From: a virus
Direction: 5' to 3' (one strand)
Virus record (IMG/VR): IMGVR_UViG_3300012000_000082
Location: 1 to 31,290 of that record
DNA length: 31,290 nucleotides
Notes under the pieces: generated by a model
Seen by the model: only the letters and a program-made list of their open reading frames with translations
Database searches by the model: none
What the model was told of the DNA's origin: nothing
In this document: positions 14,369-20,450 of the stretch, in pieces
Layout: every line of letters begins with the position of its first letter
Numbering within the stretch: position 1 is the first letter of the stretch
Translations under genes and position numbers: made by a program

Positions 14369-14578
14369 TCAAGCCTTAGGCTTGCGTGGCTTGCGTTTCT
14401 TGGGCTGACGCTTGGCATACTCTTTTTGGGCATACCAACCCGCACCAAAGAACAACAAGAAACTTAGAGCGTTGGCTGAAATAAGCGCAGTAATAACTAT
14501 GACCGCAAGCGCGACCCATAGCAACTTCTTATAGATAGCCCACTCTTTAGGGTATGGCTTGAATACATACTTGAACAT
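14369..14578 (-). CDS. Small membrane protein with basic tail (69 aa)
   Basis: Two adjacent hydrophobic stretches (LLWVALAVIVITALISANAL and SFLLFFGAGWY) followed by a highly basic C-terminus (KRQPKKRKPRKPKA). GAAAGGGG precedes the ATG. The promoter starts ~22 nt upstream and the unit holds only this gene. The positive tail may contact DNA, RNA or lipid head groups. Function unknown. Confidence 0.75.
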   Translation of the reverse strand: MFKYVFKPYPKEWAIYKKLLWVALAVIVITALISANALSFLLFFGAGWYAQKEYAKRQPKKRKPRKPKA

Positions 14579-14599
14579 AATTTCCCCTTTCTTGACCTA

Positions 14600-14628
14600 A
14601 GGATAACATCTATCCGCATAAAAGTCAA
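14600..14628 (-). promoter_or_regulatory. Promoter (TTGACT-17-TATCCT)
   Basis: Minus-strand TTGACT and TATCCT at 17 bp, ahead of the 69-aa membrane protein. Confidence 0.7.
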
Positions 14629-14718
14629 ATTATAAAAAAGAGACATAACTCACAGAAAAAATGTCCGATTTGTCTTTACATGTTTTGAGCCAAGGTTTTT
14701 GGCATCTACGAACAAATT

Positions 14719-14765
14719 AAGTTGTTCTTACCTGGAACCAGGCATTTGGTGATTTTTACTTTTTG
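14719..14765. repeat. Composite boundary element E1
   Basis: AAGTTGTT, then a CCTGG/CCAGG inverted repeat, then TTTTTACTTTTTG. It lies between the terminator at 14793-14810 and the promoter at 14600-14628 on the minus strand. No coding potential with a start codon was found here. Confidence 0.65.
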
Positions 14766-14783
14766 CCTATGCGCTTTCCGGCA

Positions 14784-14811
14784 AAAAGAAAACCCCCGCT
14801 TACGCGAGGGC
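14784..14811 (-). terminator. Intrinsic terminator
   Basis: Minus-strand stem GCCCTCGC/GCGGGGG followed by TTTTCTTTTTG. Confidence 0.85.
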
Positions 14812-14825
14812 TTCCTAAAATCTAT

Positions 14826-15038
14826 TTAGTTTTTTACGAGAACCGCAGGGTCAAACCCTTTAGCGCACTCTCGCCCTACTGCCCATAAACCTTGGGACTC
14901 CTGTGAGTCGCTGGCTGGGTGGAGTATGAACCCCGCATTAGATAGGTGGACGAACCATGGGTTCTTACCTACTGTGCGTCCGCATTGGCAACACGCATTA
15001 TCGTTGAGACCATTTACCGCATCTCCGAAACTTAGCAT
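14826..15038 (-). CDS. Zinc-ribbon-like small protein (70 aa)
   Basis: CCQCGRTVGKNPWFVHLSNA...GRECAKGFDP: CxxCGR at ~16-21 and a late Cys, with His residues between, in the style of DUF6011-type phage zinc proteins. AAAGGGGGTGTTATAA precedes the ATG. A monocistronic unit with a strong promoter and terminator. Function unknown. Confidence 0.75.
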   Translation of the reverse strand: MLSFGDAVNGLNDNACCQCGRTVGKNPWFVHLSNAGFILHPASDSQESQGLWAVGRECAKGFDPAVLVKN

Positions 15039-15068
15039 TTATAACACCCCCTTTCTGCTAATACCCTA

Positions 15069-15097
15069 AGTATAACATAGCAGGGTTGAAAAGTCAA
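15069..15097 (-). promoter_or_regulatory. Promoter (TTGACT-17-TATACT)
   Basis: Minus-strand TTGACT begins 1 nt after the stop of the 51-aa zinc-ribbon gene; TATACT at 17 bp. Confidence 0.85.
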
Positions 15098-15098
15098 A

Positions 15099-15254
15099 TC
15101 ATGGCGTGTCGCATTGGAAGCAAACGGGTTCTCCATTTACTTCGTTCATACAACCACTATCAAAGTTCTCCTCGCACTTTACGCAGTAGCAAGGGTCGTC
15201 CTCTACCACATGAGTATTCAAGCAAGACTTACAAAACTTCGCAGTCGTGTCCAT
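15099..15254 (-). CDS. Three-knuckle zinc-ribbon mini-protein (51 aa)
   Basis: CKSC...CYCVKC...C...CFQC gives eight cysteines in 51 residues, enough for two zinc sites. The ATG lies inside the preceding gene, in another frame, with GAGGAG 7 nt upstream, and the genes overlap by 26 nt. The dense Cys pattern and good RBS support coding. Function unknown. Confidence 0.75.
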   Translation of the reverse strand: MDTTAKFCKSCLNTHVVEDDPCYCVKCEENFDSGCMNEVNGEPVCFQCDTP

Positions 15255-15339
15255 ACGCCCACTCCTCTGCGTCTATCTCATTGAGTAGGTTGAATACTCG
15301 TCCGCACTCAACACACTTGGCTTTAGTTGTTATTTCCAT
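15229..15339 (-). CDS. Zinc-knuckle mini-protein (36 aa)
   Basis: MEITTKAKCVECGRVFNLLN then a helix and GHDCEVL. The CxxC...HxC layout suits one zinc ion. It starts 10 nt inside the upstream gene, without a separate promoter, so expression depends on coupling. One of the shortest genes here; its place between two other Cys-rich genes supports it. Confidence 0.6.
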   Translation of the reverse strand: MEITTKAKCVECGRVFNLLNEIDAEEWAYGHDCEVL

Positions 15340-15470
15340 GGTGAGTGAACCACCTCGTTGTCGTATCCGCACTTTACGCAAGTGAACCAATAAGTTGAAC
15401 CATCATCTTGAAAATCTTCGTTCTCTGCCTCGCACTCATCTGCCTCACATAGAACCACATACTTAGCCAT
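15330..15470 (-). CDS. Zinc-ribbon mini-protein (46 aa)
   Basis: C8, C13 and CVKCGYD (~31-35) fit a zinc ribbon with an acidic insert (EAENEDFQDDGS). AAAGGGGAAAGAC precedes the ATG and a TATAAT promoter lies ~35 nt upstream. First gene of a three-gene overlapping zinc-protein operon. Confidence 0.75.
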   Translation of the reverse strand: MAKYVVLCEADECEAENEDFQDDGSTYWFTCVKCGYDNEVVHSPWK

Positions 15471-15501
15471 GTCTTTCCCCTTTCGTTGGCTTGTTGGTGT
15501 A

Positions 15502-15530
15502 ATTATAACAAACGCTTTTTAGAAATGCAA
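15502..15530 (-). promoter_or_regulatory. Promoter (TTGCAT-17-TATAAT)
   Basis: Perfect -10 TATAAT with TTGCAT at 17 bp, driving the three overlapping zinc-ribbon genes. Confidence 0.8.
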
Positions 15531-15541
15531 GTCGTGTCGCA

Positions 15542-15643
15542 AAGTTGTTTTTATGTCCAGCACCGCCGCCGCAGCAAGCGAGCGCGAAGATGCAGGTTTT
15601 TACTTTTTGCTAATGCAGTGGGTCCGGCAAACTTCCGAACAAC
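15542..15643. repeat. Composite boundary element E2
   Basis: AAGTTGTT (15542-15549), a GC-rich middle, TTTTTACTTTTTGCTAATGC (15597-15616), GCAGTGGGTCCGGC (15615-15628) and GAACAAC (15637-15643). The 20-mer recurs exactly at 17167-17186 and the 14-mer at 17130-17143. It sits between a terminator and the next promoter. Confidence 0.7.
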
Positions 15644-15670
15644 AAAAAAGACGCGGGGGTTAGTCCGCGC
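15642..15670 (-). terminator. Intrinsic terminator
   Basis: Minus-strand GCGCGG...CCGCGT stem followed by CTTTTTTG, 20 nt after the DUF3846 stop. Confidence 0.8.
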
Positions 15671-15690
15671 CTTTCTTGTGGGAAATCTAT

Positions 15691-16059
15691 TTAGTTGTAT
15701 AGCGCACCGAATAGGTAGGCAGTTGGAATTACTTGTGAGTTATACGCCAACCACTTCTCTACCTGCTCGTCAGTCAGTCCTAGCGTGTAGCCCTCTTCAT
15801 CGCTTCCGCCAGTAATGATTACATTGCCGAGAATAGGATTACCTGCTTTCCATGTCTCCGCATAGATAGCCGACCCGTGTAGGTTTAGTGGCAAGCCCTC
15901 TGCTATGCCATTTTCATTTACCCACATGTCTGTGTTCTCGTCAATTCCAACGCACTCTATCATTCCGCCAACCGCGTCAGATAAAGTCTTGTAAGAAGTT
16001 TCGTTAGTAAATTCAACAACGGACTTCTCACCACTTGTTGTGATTATGACTGCTTTCAT
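15691..16059 (-). CDS. DUF3846-like protein (122 aa)
   Basis: The pattern MKAVII...GEKSVVEF...YKTLSDAVGGMIECV...DMWVNENGIAEGLPLN...GNVIITGGSDEEG, then TLGLT, matches DUF3846, a small conserved protein of phages and mobile elements with no assigned activity. The whole protein is the domain. AAAGGGGGG precedes the ATG; a longer upstream frame is rejected because the promoter -10 overlaps it. Monocistronic cassette. Confidence 0.85.
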   Translation of the reverse strand: MKAVIITTSGEKSVVEFTNETSYKTLSDAVGGMIECVGIDENTDMWVNENGIAEGLPLNLHGSAIYAETWKAGNPILGNVIITGGSDEEGYTLGLTDEQVEKWLAYNSQVIPTAYLFGALYN

Positions 16060-16082
16060 AGTGTCCCCCCTTTCTTTCTCTA

Positions 16083-16111
16083 AGTATAACACCGCAGTAA
16101 ATAAAAGTCAA
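16083..16111 (-). promoter_or_regulatory. Promoter (TTGACT-17-TATACT)
   Basis: Consensus form of the phage promoter, immediately downstream of the terminator at 16129-16160. Confidence 0.85.
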
Positions 16112-16116
16112 GTATC

Positions 16117-16160
16117 TATAAAAAGAAAACTCCCCCGCGCCAAACCAAACGCGAGGGAGT
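16117..16160 (-). terminator. Intrinsic terminator
   Basis: 11-bp stem (one mismatch), minus-strand ACTCCCTCGCG/CGCGGGGGAGT, then TTTTCTTTTTATAG. Confidence 0.85.
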
Positions 16161-16176
16161 CTCCCACCCGACCCGA

Positions 16177-16416
16177 TTAGGCTACGAGCACCACTTCGTA
16201 GCCTCTTGTAAGTTTAGAACTCACCTTGTCGTTAGCGTATGACTTGGCGAGGAATGGATAAGCAAAAGTCTTGACTTGCTTTGCTTGTGGAGCGACTTCT
16301 TCAGCCTTTCCCCACATTGTAATAACCTTGTTATCTTCAACGATAACCTGATAAATCTTCTTGAGACCGGCATTTCCGCGTTCTCCGTCAGACTTCTTGA
16401 CGAGTATCCACTTCAT
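16177..16416 (-). CDS. WGR-domain-like small protein (79 aa)
   Basis: KKIYQVIVEDNKVITMWGKA, Q..KQVKTF, AKSYANDKV and KLTRGYEVV follow the order of a WGR domain (strand, WGR-like WGK, Phe, Ala-rich helix, K..GY). WGR domains bind nucleic acid ends in PARPs and bacterial proteins. A stand-alone WGR-like phage protein would be small but not unknown. The assignment is tentative. CAGAAAGGGG precedes the ATG. Confidence 0.7.
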   Translation of the reverse strand: MKWILVKKSDGERGNAGLKKIYQVIVEDNKVITMWGKAEEVAPQAKQVKTFAYPFLAKSYANDKVSSKLTRGYEVVLVA

Positions 16417-16446
16417 TGTTTTCCCCTTTCTGAAGTTGATAGGAGT

Positions 16447-16474
16447 ATTTTACCAGTTTGCTAGGGGAAGTCAA
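16447..16474 (-). promoter_or_regulatory. Promoter (TTGACT-16-TAAAAT)
   Basis: Minus-strand TTGACT and TAAAAT at 16 bp before the WGR-like gene. Confidence 0.7.
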
Positions 16475-16557
16475 GTCCAAATAGGTATTTCCGTAGTGTG
16501 TTCTCTATCACATTTTTTTACCCTATCACAAGAAGAACCCTTTGGCACTTCTTCCGC

Positions 16558-16613
16558 AAGTTGTTCGTTCTCTCCAGACAGCCGGGTCCAGAGCCGGTGG
16601 CAAAAAGTAAAAA
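16558..16613. repeat. Composite boundary element E3
   Basis: AAGTTGTTCG, a CCGG...CCGG inverted segment, then CAAAAAGTAAAAA. This is the only intergenic copy in region 5 whose AAAAAGTAAAAA part points against the local genes. Confidence 0.65.
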
Positions 16614-16652
16614 CTCGCTCTTCTGAGCCGGACATCAGAATAACTTGTACAT

Positions 16653-16680
16653 GAAAAAACCCCGGCTCTTCAGCCGGGGC
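16653..16680 (-). terminator. Intrinsic terminator
   Basis: Perfect 8-bp stem CCCCGGCT/AGCCGGGG with 4-nt loop; minus-strand TTTTTTC tail. Confidence 0.95.
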
Positions 16681-16693
16681 TTCTCCAGATAAC

Positions 16694-16939
16694 TTATCTA
16701 TCTAGGCGAAGTATCCGCACTAGGTCGCCGGCAGATAACTCCCAGCCGGAATCAGTCTTGCGAGCGCAAGCGGGGTGTGGCTCTATGTCCGCAGGTAAAG
16801 TAATTACTGCGTCATAGTCTTCCTCTAGATACGCTTCCCATGCTTGGATTGCGGGCTTAGCGTAGTCAAGTGGCAGAGGTGGGTAGAAATTACCGCGTAG
16901 GTGCATTTCCATTTGGATTTCTTTAGATAGTGTGTCCAT
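16694..16939 (-). CDS. Hypothetical protein with structured 5' leader (81 aa)
   Basis: MDTLSKEIQMEMHLRGNFYP...PLPLDYAKPAIQAWEAY...ITLPADI...RILRLDR resembles a small protein seen in many actinophages, from memory; no function is known. AAAGAAAGGGAACGC gives the RBS. Uniquely here, the promoter-to-start distance is ~100 nt and filled by a large hairpin starting at the predicted transcript 5' end, so this gene is the best candidate in the window for RNA-level control. Confidence 0.8.
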   Translation of the reverse strand: MDTLSKEIQMEMHLRGNFYPPLPLDYAKPAIQAWEAYLEEDYDAVITLPADIEPHPACARKTDSGWELSAGDLVRILRLDR

Positions 16940-16957
16940 GCGTTCCCTTTCTTTAGG

Positions 16958-17036
16958 TTCAGTAGGGGAGTCGTATTGTTTCCGACCCCCTAGGTTTCAG
17001 GTCGTTCAGGTGTCCAGCGACTTGCCCCCTACTGAA
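16958..17036 (-). ncRNA. Structured 5' leader (riboswitch- or attenuator-like)
   Basis: TTCAGTAGGGG (plus 16958-16968) pairs perfectly with CCCCTACTGAA (17026-17036); the stem continues as AGTCG/CGACT, and inside is a CGACC/GGTCG hairpin plus a further arm. The closing stem begins 1 nt after the predicted transcription start, and the RBS follows its 3' end by ~8 nt. No known riboswitch class was recognised. Confidence 0.6.
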
Positions 17037-17043
17037 TAACTGA

Positions 17044-17072
17044 AGTATAGCAACCCTAGAAAGAAAAGTCAA
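17044..17072 (-). promoter_or_regulatory. Promoter (TTGACT-17-TATACT)
   Basis: TATACTTCAGTTA at the -10/+1 is identical to that of the leaderless promoter at 14339, but here a structured leader follows instead of an ATG. Confidence 0.85.
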
Positions 17073-17104
17073 GTAGTGTCGTTCAGGAAATAGCGTACGC
17101 ATAA

Positions 17105-17179
17105 ATACTTGCGAACAACTTTTTGATTTGCAGTGGGTCCGGCTCCAGAAGATTGCGTGCCGGAGATTTTTACTTTTTG
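17105..17179. repeat. Composite boundary element E4
   Basis: CGAACAACTT (17112-17121), GCAGTGGGTCCGGC (17130-17143) and TTTTTACTTTTTG (17167-17179). It begins directly after the stop codon of the Ntn-hydrolase gene and ends before the next promoter. Confidence 0.7.
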
Positions 17180-17752
17180 CTAATGCGTCCCGAAGTGTTG
17201 AACCATCACATAGACCGGTGGTGAAGTGTTAGGGTCAAGGCGAGAAGCAATAGTTACTGCTTGCCTTGCTAATGTCTTGGCAGTTCCCAGAGTCCGCTTG
17301 CGTGTTTCCAGCGTAGCAAGTAACGCTCCTTGTGCGTAACCTCCGCCAGACCCGATTGTATAAACTCCCGACTCATCTCTAGCCCAAGAGAAATCCTCGC
17401 CTATCTCGTAGATAGTACCGTTGATAGCAACAATGATTTGGCTCTCATGCTCGCCATCTTTAGAGTATGAGTTGTCCTCAAAACACTTTTTCATTTCAGG
17501 TATGAAGTTCATGGTCATAAACTTATCCAGCCTCACGCCATAAGCGGTTGGAGCAATAGTAGGTGGCTTGAATACATACGCCATCAGATTGACGGCTCTC
17601 ATGTCTCCTGCTACACCAATGAGATACTCGCCATTTTTTATTACCTTGCCGTTGTCTTTCGGTAAAGAATAAATCTTATTGTCTTCAGTAACACGACTAT
17701 CGTATGCCAGTACAGCCCAGTTCTCGCCCTGAACGGCGGCGATTGTAGTCAT
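17180..17752 (-). CDS. Proteasome/HslV-like Ntn-hydrolase (190 aa)
   Basis: MTTIAAVQ is followed by AVLAYDSRVTEDNKI, GVAGD (46-50) and YTIGSGGGYAQGAL (131-144). This matches the order of proteasome beta/HslV peptidases: after Met removal Thr becomes residue 1 and the DSR Asp is residue 17 exactly; a Lys in GKVI (mature 35) sits near the Lys33 position. GSGG-YA-GA is the conserved Ser/Gly loop. Such subunits form rings with threonine-protease activity. No partner ATPase of the HslU type lies beside it. It is expressed with the 81-aa gene upstream. It could degrade host or phage proteins, or be a non-proteolytic Ntn relative. Confidence 0.85.
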   Translation of the reverse strand: MTTIAAVQGENWAVLAYDSRVTEDNKIYSLPKDNGKVIKNGEYLIGVAGDMRAVNLMAYVFKPPTIAPTAYGVRLDKFMTMNFIPEMKKCFEDNSYSKDGEHESQIIVAINGTIYEIGEDFSWARDESGVYTIGSGGGYAQGALLATLETRKRTLGTAKTLARQAVTIASRLDPNTSPPVYVMVQHFGTH

Positions 17753-17784
17753 CGTACTGCTCCCTGTCGGTTTTTACTTTTTGC

Positions 17785-18030
17785 CTAGCCTACGAAATCT
17801 TCCCAGAGTTCTTCTCTAAGTTGTTCGTATTTCTCTCCGTTATGCCCGTTGAAACGATTTGAGATGTCCTCGTCTCGGAGAAGATAGTCTAACGAAAGGA
17901 CGGCAACGCACCCCTCCTCGCCAAACATAATCACAAGTTTCGTGTCGCCATCATCAGGGTTATCCACAATGGAAGCAATAAAGGGTGAAGCCCCTCCGTT
18001 AGGGTGGTAGTCCTTAGACACTATTCGCAT
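17785..18030 (-). CDS. Hypothetical protein (81 aa)
   Basis: MRIVSKDYHPNGGASPFIAS, then IVDNPDDGDTKLVIMFGEEG and CVAVLSLDYLL: a small beta-rich protein with a helical acidic C-terminus. No clear Shine-Dalgarno; the promoter -10 is 23 nt before the ATG. The gap to the Ntn-hydrolase gene consists of the AAAAAGTAAAAAC repeat plus an RBS, so the two are likely co-transcribed. Function unknown. Confidence 0.75.
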   Translation of the reverse strand: MRIVSKDYHPNGGASPFIASIVDNPDDGDTKLVIMFGEEGCVAVLSLDYLLRDEDISNRFNGHNGEKYEQLREELWEDFVG

Positions 18031-18053
18031 GGCAAAAAGAGTAGCGTGCCGAA

Positions 18054-18081
18054 ATAGTATCAGTAGTTAGTAGAAAGTCAA
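18054..18081 (-). promoter_or_regulatory. Promoter (TTGACT-16-TACTAT)
   Basis: Follows the T-run of the terminator at 18092-18126; drives the 81-aa gene and the Ntn-hydrolase. Confidence 0.8.
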
Positions 18082-18091
18082 GAAAAAAGAG

Positions 18092-18196
18092 ACACCACTC
18101 CCTTTGGACAGGAGCAAAGGAGAGTGGCGGAGCGACAGGGGAAAGGGTATTACCCGTGCTCTATGTCGCCACCCGAAAGGGGGGGAGGTAGCGACA
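18092..18196 (-). ncRNA. Three-hairpin 3' end or small RNA with terminator
   Basis: Minus-strand order: hairpin TGTCGCTACC/GGTGGCGACA (18196-18164), small GGGTA/TACCC hairpin (~18145-18155), then CCACTCTCCTTTG/CAAAGGGAGTGG with TTTTTT (18126-18082), an intrinsic terminator. It follows the KOW-like gene by ~18 nt. One terminator would suffice, so a stable 3' RNA fragment is possible. Confidence 0.6.
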
Positions 18197-18213
18197 ATAC
18201 TGTTTTTACAGGA

Positions 18214-18564
18214 TTAGATTTTATCAACAATCTCAATGGGCACTACGACTTCGGCAGATAAAATCTCGCCAGCAGAAGTCTTACGAACAAACCGCCCTTT
18301 GGGATTATCAAGGTTGAGAACAATCTTTGTGCGCCTCTTACCGACAACGGAAGCAGTCTCACCGCGTAGATAAGAAGTTCCGCACCTGTCGTTTAGCCGA
18401 ACCCTATCTCCTACGGAAAAGTCTTCAACCTTTTTGTTAGCACCAATGACCATCAGCCTTGCGTCAATAAGTTTTCTTAGGTCGTGAAGTTGTCTGTCCA
18501 TGTCGCCATTTTCAACTTTGTCCGAGATGGCAACATACAAGTCTAAGTTGTTAGTCGTTATCAT
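18214..18564 (-). CDS. KOW/SH3-like small protein (116 aa)
   Basis: The second half, KVEDFSVGDRVRLNDRCGTS, YLRGETASVVGKRRTKIVLN and LDNPKGRFVR, has the beta-barrel pattern (VGDRV...GxxASVVG..) of KOW/SH3-like RNA-associated domains. The N-terminus is helical. Start chosen after GGAGAAGAAG; the ATG lies within the end of the preceding gene. RNA or ribosome binding is inferred from fold only. Confidence 0.7.
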   Translation of the reverse strand: MITTNNLDLYVAISDKVENGDMDRQLHDLRKLIDARLMVIGANKKVEDFSVGDRVRLNDRCGTSYLRGETASVVGKRRTKIVLNLDNPKGRFVRKTSAGEILSAEVVVPIEIVDKI

Positions 18565-18775
18565 CTTCTTCTCCATCTACAATGCCAATGTCGTTTGATA
18601 CAGACGCAACATCAAATCCATAGTATTCGTTGATAAATACACTAGCAACGCGAACCGCAAAGTCCTCATCACTCTCACCATCTTGTCTCAACTTCTCGTC
18701 AAGAACAACTGTGGTCATAAGCGTGAAGTAATCACCAACGAACATTACTGTTCGTGAAAGATTTATCTCGTCCAT
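18551..18775 (-). CDS. Acidic hypothetical protein (74 aa)
   Basis: MDEINLSRTVMFVGDYFTLM...DGESDEDFAVRVASVFINEY; ends in EEDDND. Function not recognised. The start codon is formed by the repeat: GGAAAAAGTAAAAATG, where the preceding gene's TAA lies just before GG. It overlaps the next gene by 14 nt. Confidence 0.75.
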   Translation of the reverse strand: MDEINLSRTVMFVGDYFTLMTTVVLDEKLRQDGESDEDFAVRVASVFINEYYGFDVASVSNDIGIVDGEEDDND

Positions 18776-18788
18776 TTTTACTTTTTCC

Positions 18789-19004
18789 TTAGCAACTCAT
18801 GGTGGAGACAACATGGGACAAGTAATCATCATAGGCGTCAGCGTTGCGATAAAACTCGCCATCACCTTGATAGGGATTTACCCACTCTTGCTTGGCTTCG
18901 TCCCAAATAGTTCCATCAGGAAACCGCGCCTCTTCGCTATCAACATCATGCGACCATACGCCTGTCTCATCATCAAACTTTAGTATGTAGTGGTGTTCAG
19001 CCAT
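18789..19004 (-). CDS. Hypothetical protein (71 aa)
   Basis: MAEHHYILKFDDETGVWSHD, WDEAKQEWVNPYQGDGEFY: aromatic and acidic, with a beta-strand start. GAGGAGGG gives a strong RBS and the ATG shares a base with the upstream TAA. Function unknown. Confidence 0.75.
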   Translation of the reverse strand: MAEHHYILKFDDETGVWSHDVDSEEARFPDGTIWDEAKQEWVNPYQGDGEFYRNADAYDDYLSHVVSTMSC

Positions 19005-19282
19005 TAGAGTCCCTCCTCCTCTGTTGCTTTTTGTATGTGTTCAGCAATCATGTCGGGGTCGCACCCAGCAGACACCAACATCTTGCGCCACAAGGTCATA
19101 GCACCAAACTTTTTATCCATAAGGAAGAACAACTCTTCCATGTCCAACTCTTGACCGCGTTCGTTCCTGTTATGTCTGCGTTCAATCTTTTCGTCCAGCA
19201 TAGTAATAAAAATGCCGAGCGACATAGTGAGCATGGATACTTCTTCTTCAGTTACTTGTACTTCTACTAAATCGTTAGCCAT
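19004..19282 (-). CDS. Helical hypothetical protein (92 aa)
   Basis: VTEEEVSMLTMSLGIFITML, DEKIERRHNRNERGQELDME: all-helical, amphipathic, charged. First gene of an operon with a near-consensus TATAAT promoter. GAAAGGGG precedes the ATG. Function not recognised. Confidence 0.75.
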   Translation of the reverse strand: MANDLVEVQVTEEEVSMLTMSLGIFITMLDEKIERRHNRNERGQELDMEELFFLMDKKFGAMTLWRKMLVSAGCDPDMIAEHIQKATEEEGL

Positions 19283-19312
19283 TTGCTAACCCCTTTCTTT
19301 ACCCTTGTCTTT

Positions 19313-19341
19313 ATTATACAGGACTTGACCCCCAAAGTCAA
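19313..19341 (-). promoter_or_regulatory. Strong promoter (TTGACT-17-TATAAT)
   Basis: Best match to the sigma70 consensus in the leftward block; drives four genes to the terminator at 18092-18126. Confidence 0.9.
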
Positions 19342-19349
19342 ATCCTTTT

Positions 19350-20426
19350 TTACTTCGCCAACACGAACACCTTGCTCTTAGCAACAAGTGGCTTATCTTC
19401 CGGACCTTTCACATAAGGACTAATCCAAATGCGTTTCTTGATTACGCCTTTGCTTACAGGGTCTTTGTAAGGTTGCCAACGCCAATGACCACCAACAATC
19501 CATCTATGCGACCACTCAACCGCGCTCTCTTCCTGTGTCTCGTCTGTGTCCGCACTTATGTATCTGCGCTTACGGAACTGAACAACTACAAACTCTGATG
19601 GCAGGTTCTCTCGCTCAATGCGTTTGCGTTGCGCTCTGTTTTCAGGCTTGTGCTTTGTTACTTCTGTAAGTGTCTGCGACATGATAAGAAAGTATGACCA
19701 AAGAAGTCTTGTTATGTTTGTAGCAGGAACTAACTTAGTTGCTTTGTATTCTTCCCACTCTTCATCAGAAAGTAGTTCTTTGCCACCCTGCTTGAAAGTA
19801 AGTTTTCTTATGGCTTCCATGTCGTTGTCTGATGGCATAACATCTTCGCCACCAATGATTTCATCTTGAAAAACACTTCCGCACCTTACCCAATGGAAAC
19901 GACCAAGTAATTGGGTTATGGGGTCTTTTTTGTTTTGGTCAAAGATTTGTTTTGCTACATCATCAGGTTGCGTGTATGCGTCATTCCAATAAGAAAGTGA
20001 AAGACCCATCTGTCCTTTTTCACCGAATACTTTTTTCCATGTAATCAAATGAATTAGCATTGTTCTTCCACGAACATCTTGTAGTTCTAGTGGCTTCTCA
20101 AAGTAAGCAAATCCTCTGTCCGCAGGGACTAAAGCCAAATCAAGTCTATCTGTCGGGTCTAGTTTTCCTGAAGCAAATGAAATGAGGTCAGTCATTTCAC
20201 TTTTTACGAAGAAGCACTCCGCATTGTTTCCTACTTCAACAATGTCGTTTTTGTAGATACCAATGACTTTCTTTTCGTCAGAGGCTTCCCAATCTGCTTC
20301 GTTCTCAAAGACATACTTCTTTCCTACTGAAATCTCAATGTAGGTTTGTAGTAAGTCTGTCCAGCGTTTATCGCCACACTTCCCCTTGAAGTATGCCTGT
20401 ATGTCTAGTGCGTCTGTTGGTTTCAC
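19350..20426 (-). CDS. Conserved phage/plasmid protein with RWIV-GHWR domain (358 aa)
   Basis: The C-terminal ~70 residues contain WSHRWIVGGHWRWQPY, RIWISPYVKGPEDKPL and a final beta strand, a conserved module I know from many actinobacterial phage and plasmid proteins; it has been linked in places to AcrVA2-like proteins, which I cannot verify here. The N-terminal ~200 residues are mixed, with a central helix-rich region (TNITRLLWSYFLIMSQTLTE) and a basic KRKR-type segment. It could act in replication, regulation or anti-defence. Monocistronic: the promoter overlaps the end of the upstream gene. Confidence 0.75.
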   Translation of the reverse strand: MKPTDALDIQAYFKGKCGDKRWTDLLQTYIEISVGKKYVFENEADWEASDEKKVIGIYKNDIVEVGNNAECFFVKSEMTDLISFASGKLDPTDRLDLALVPADRGFAYFEKPLELQDVRGRTMLIHLITWKKVFGEKGQMGLSLSYWNDAYTQPDDVAKQIFDQNKKDPITQLLGRFHWVRCGSVFQDEIIGGEDVMPSDNDMEAIRKLTFKQGGKELLSDEEWEEYKATKLVPATNITRLLWSYFLIMSQTLTEVTKHKPENRAQRKRIERENLPSEFVVVQFRKRRYISADTDETQEESAVEWSHRWIVGGHWRWQPYKDPVSKGVIKKRIWISPYVKGPEDKPLVAKSKVFVLAK

Positions 20427-20450
20427 ACTACCCCTTTCCCTCTACCCCGA

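Noticed and set aside
14700-14790. Minus-strand frame reading a Cys/Lys-rich peptide ending before 14700
   Set aside because: No start codon or RBS, and it runs through a terminator hairpin. It is better explained as a composite boundary element.
15486-15815. Plus-strand 109-codon frame
   Set aside because: It covers a promoter, a boundary element, a terminator and the DUF3846 gene antisense; no RBS.
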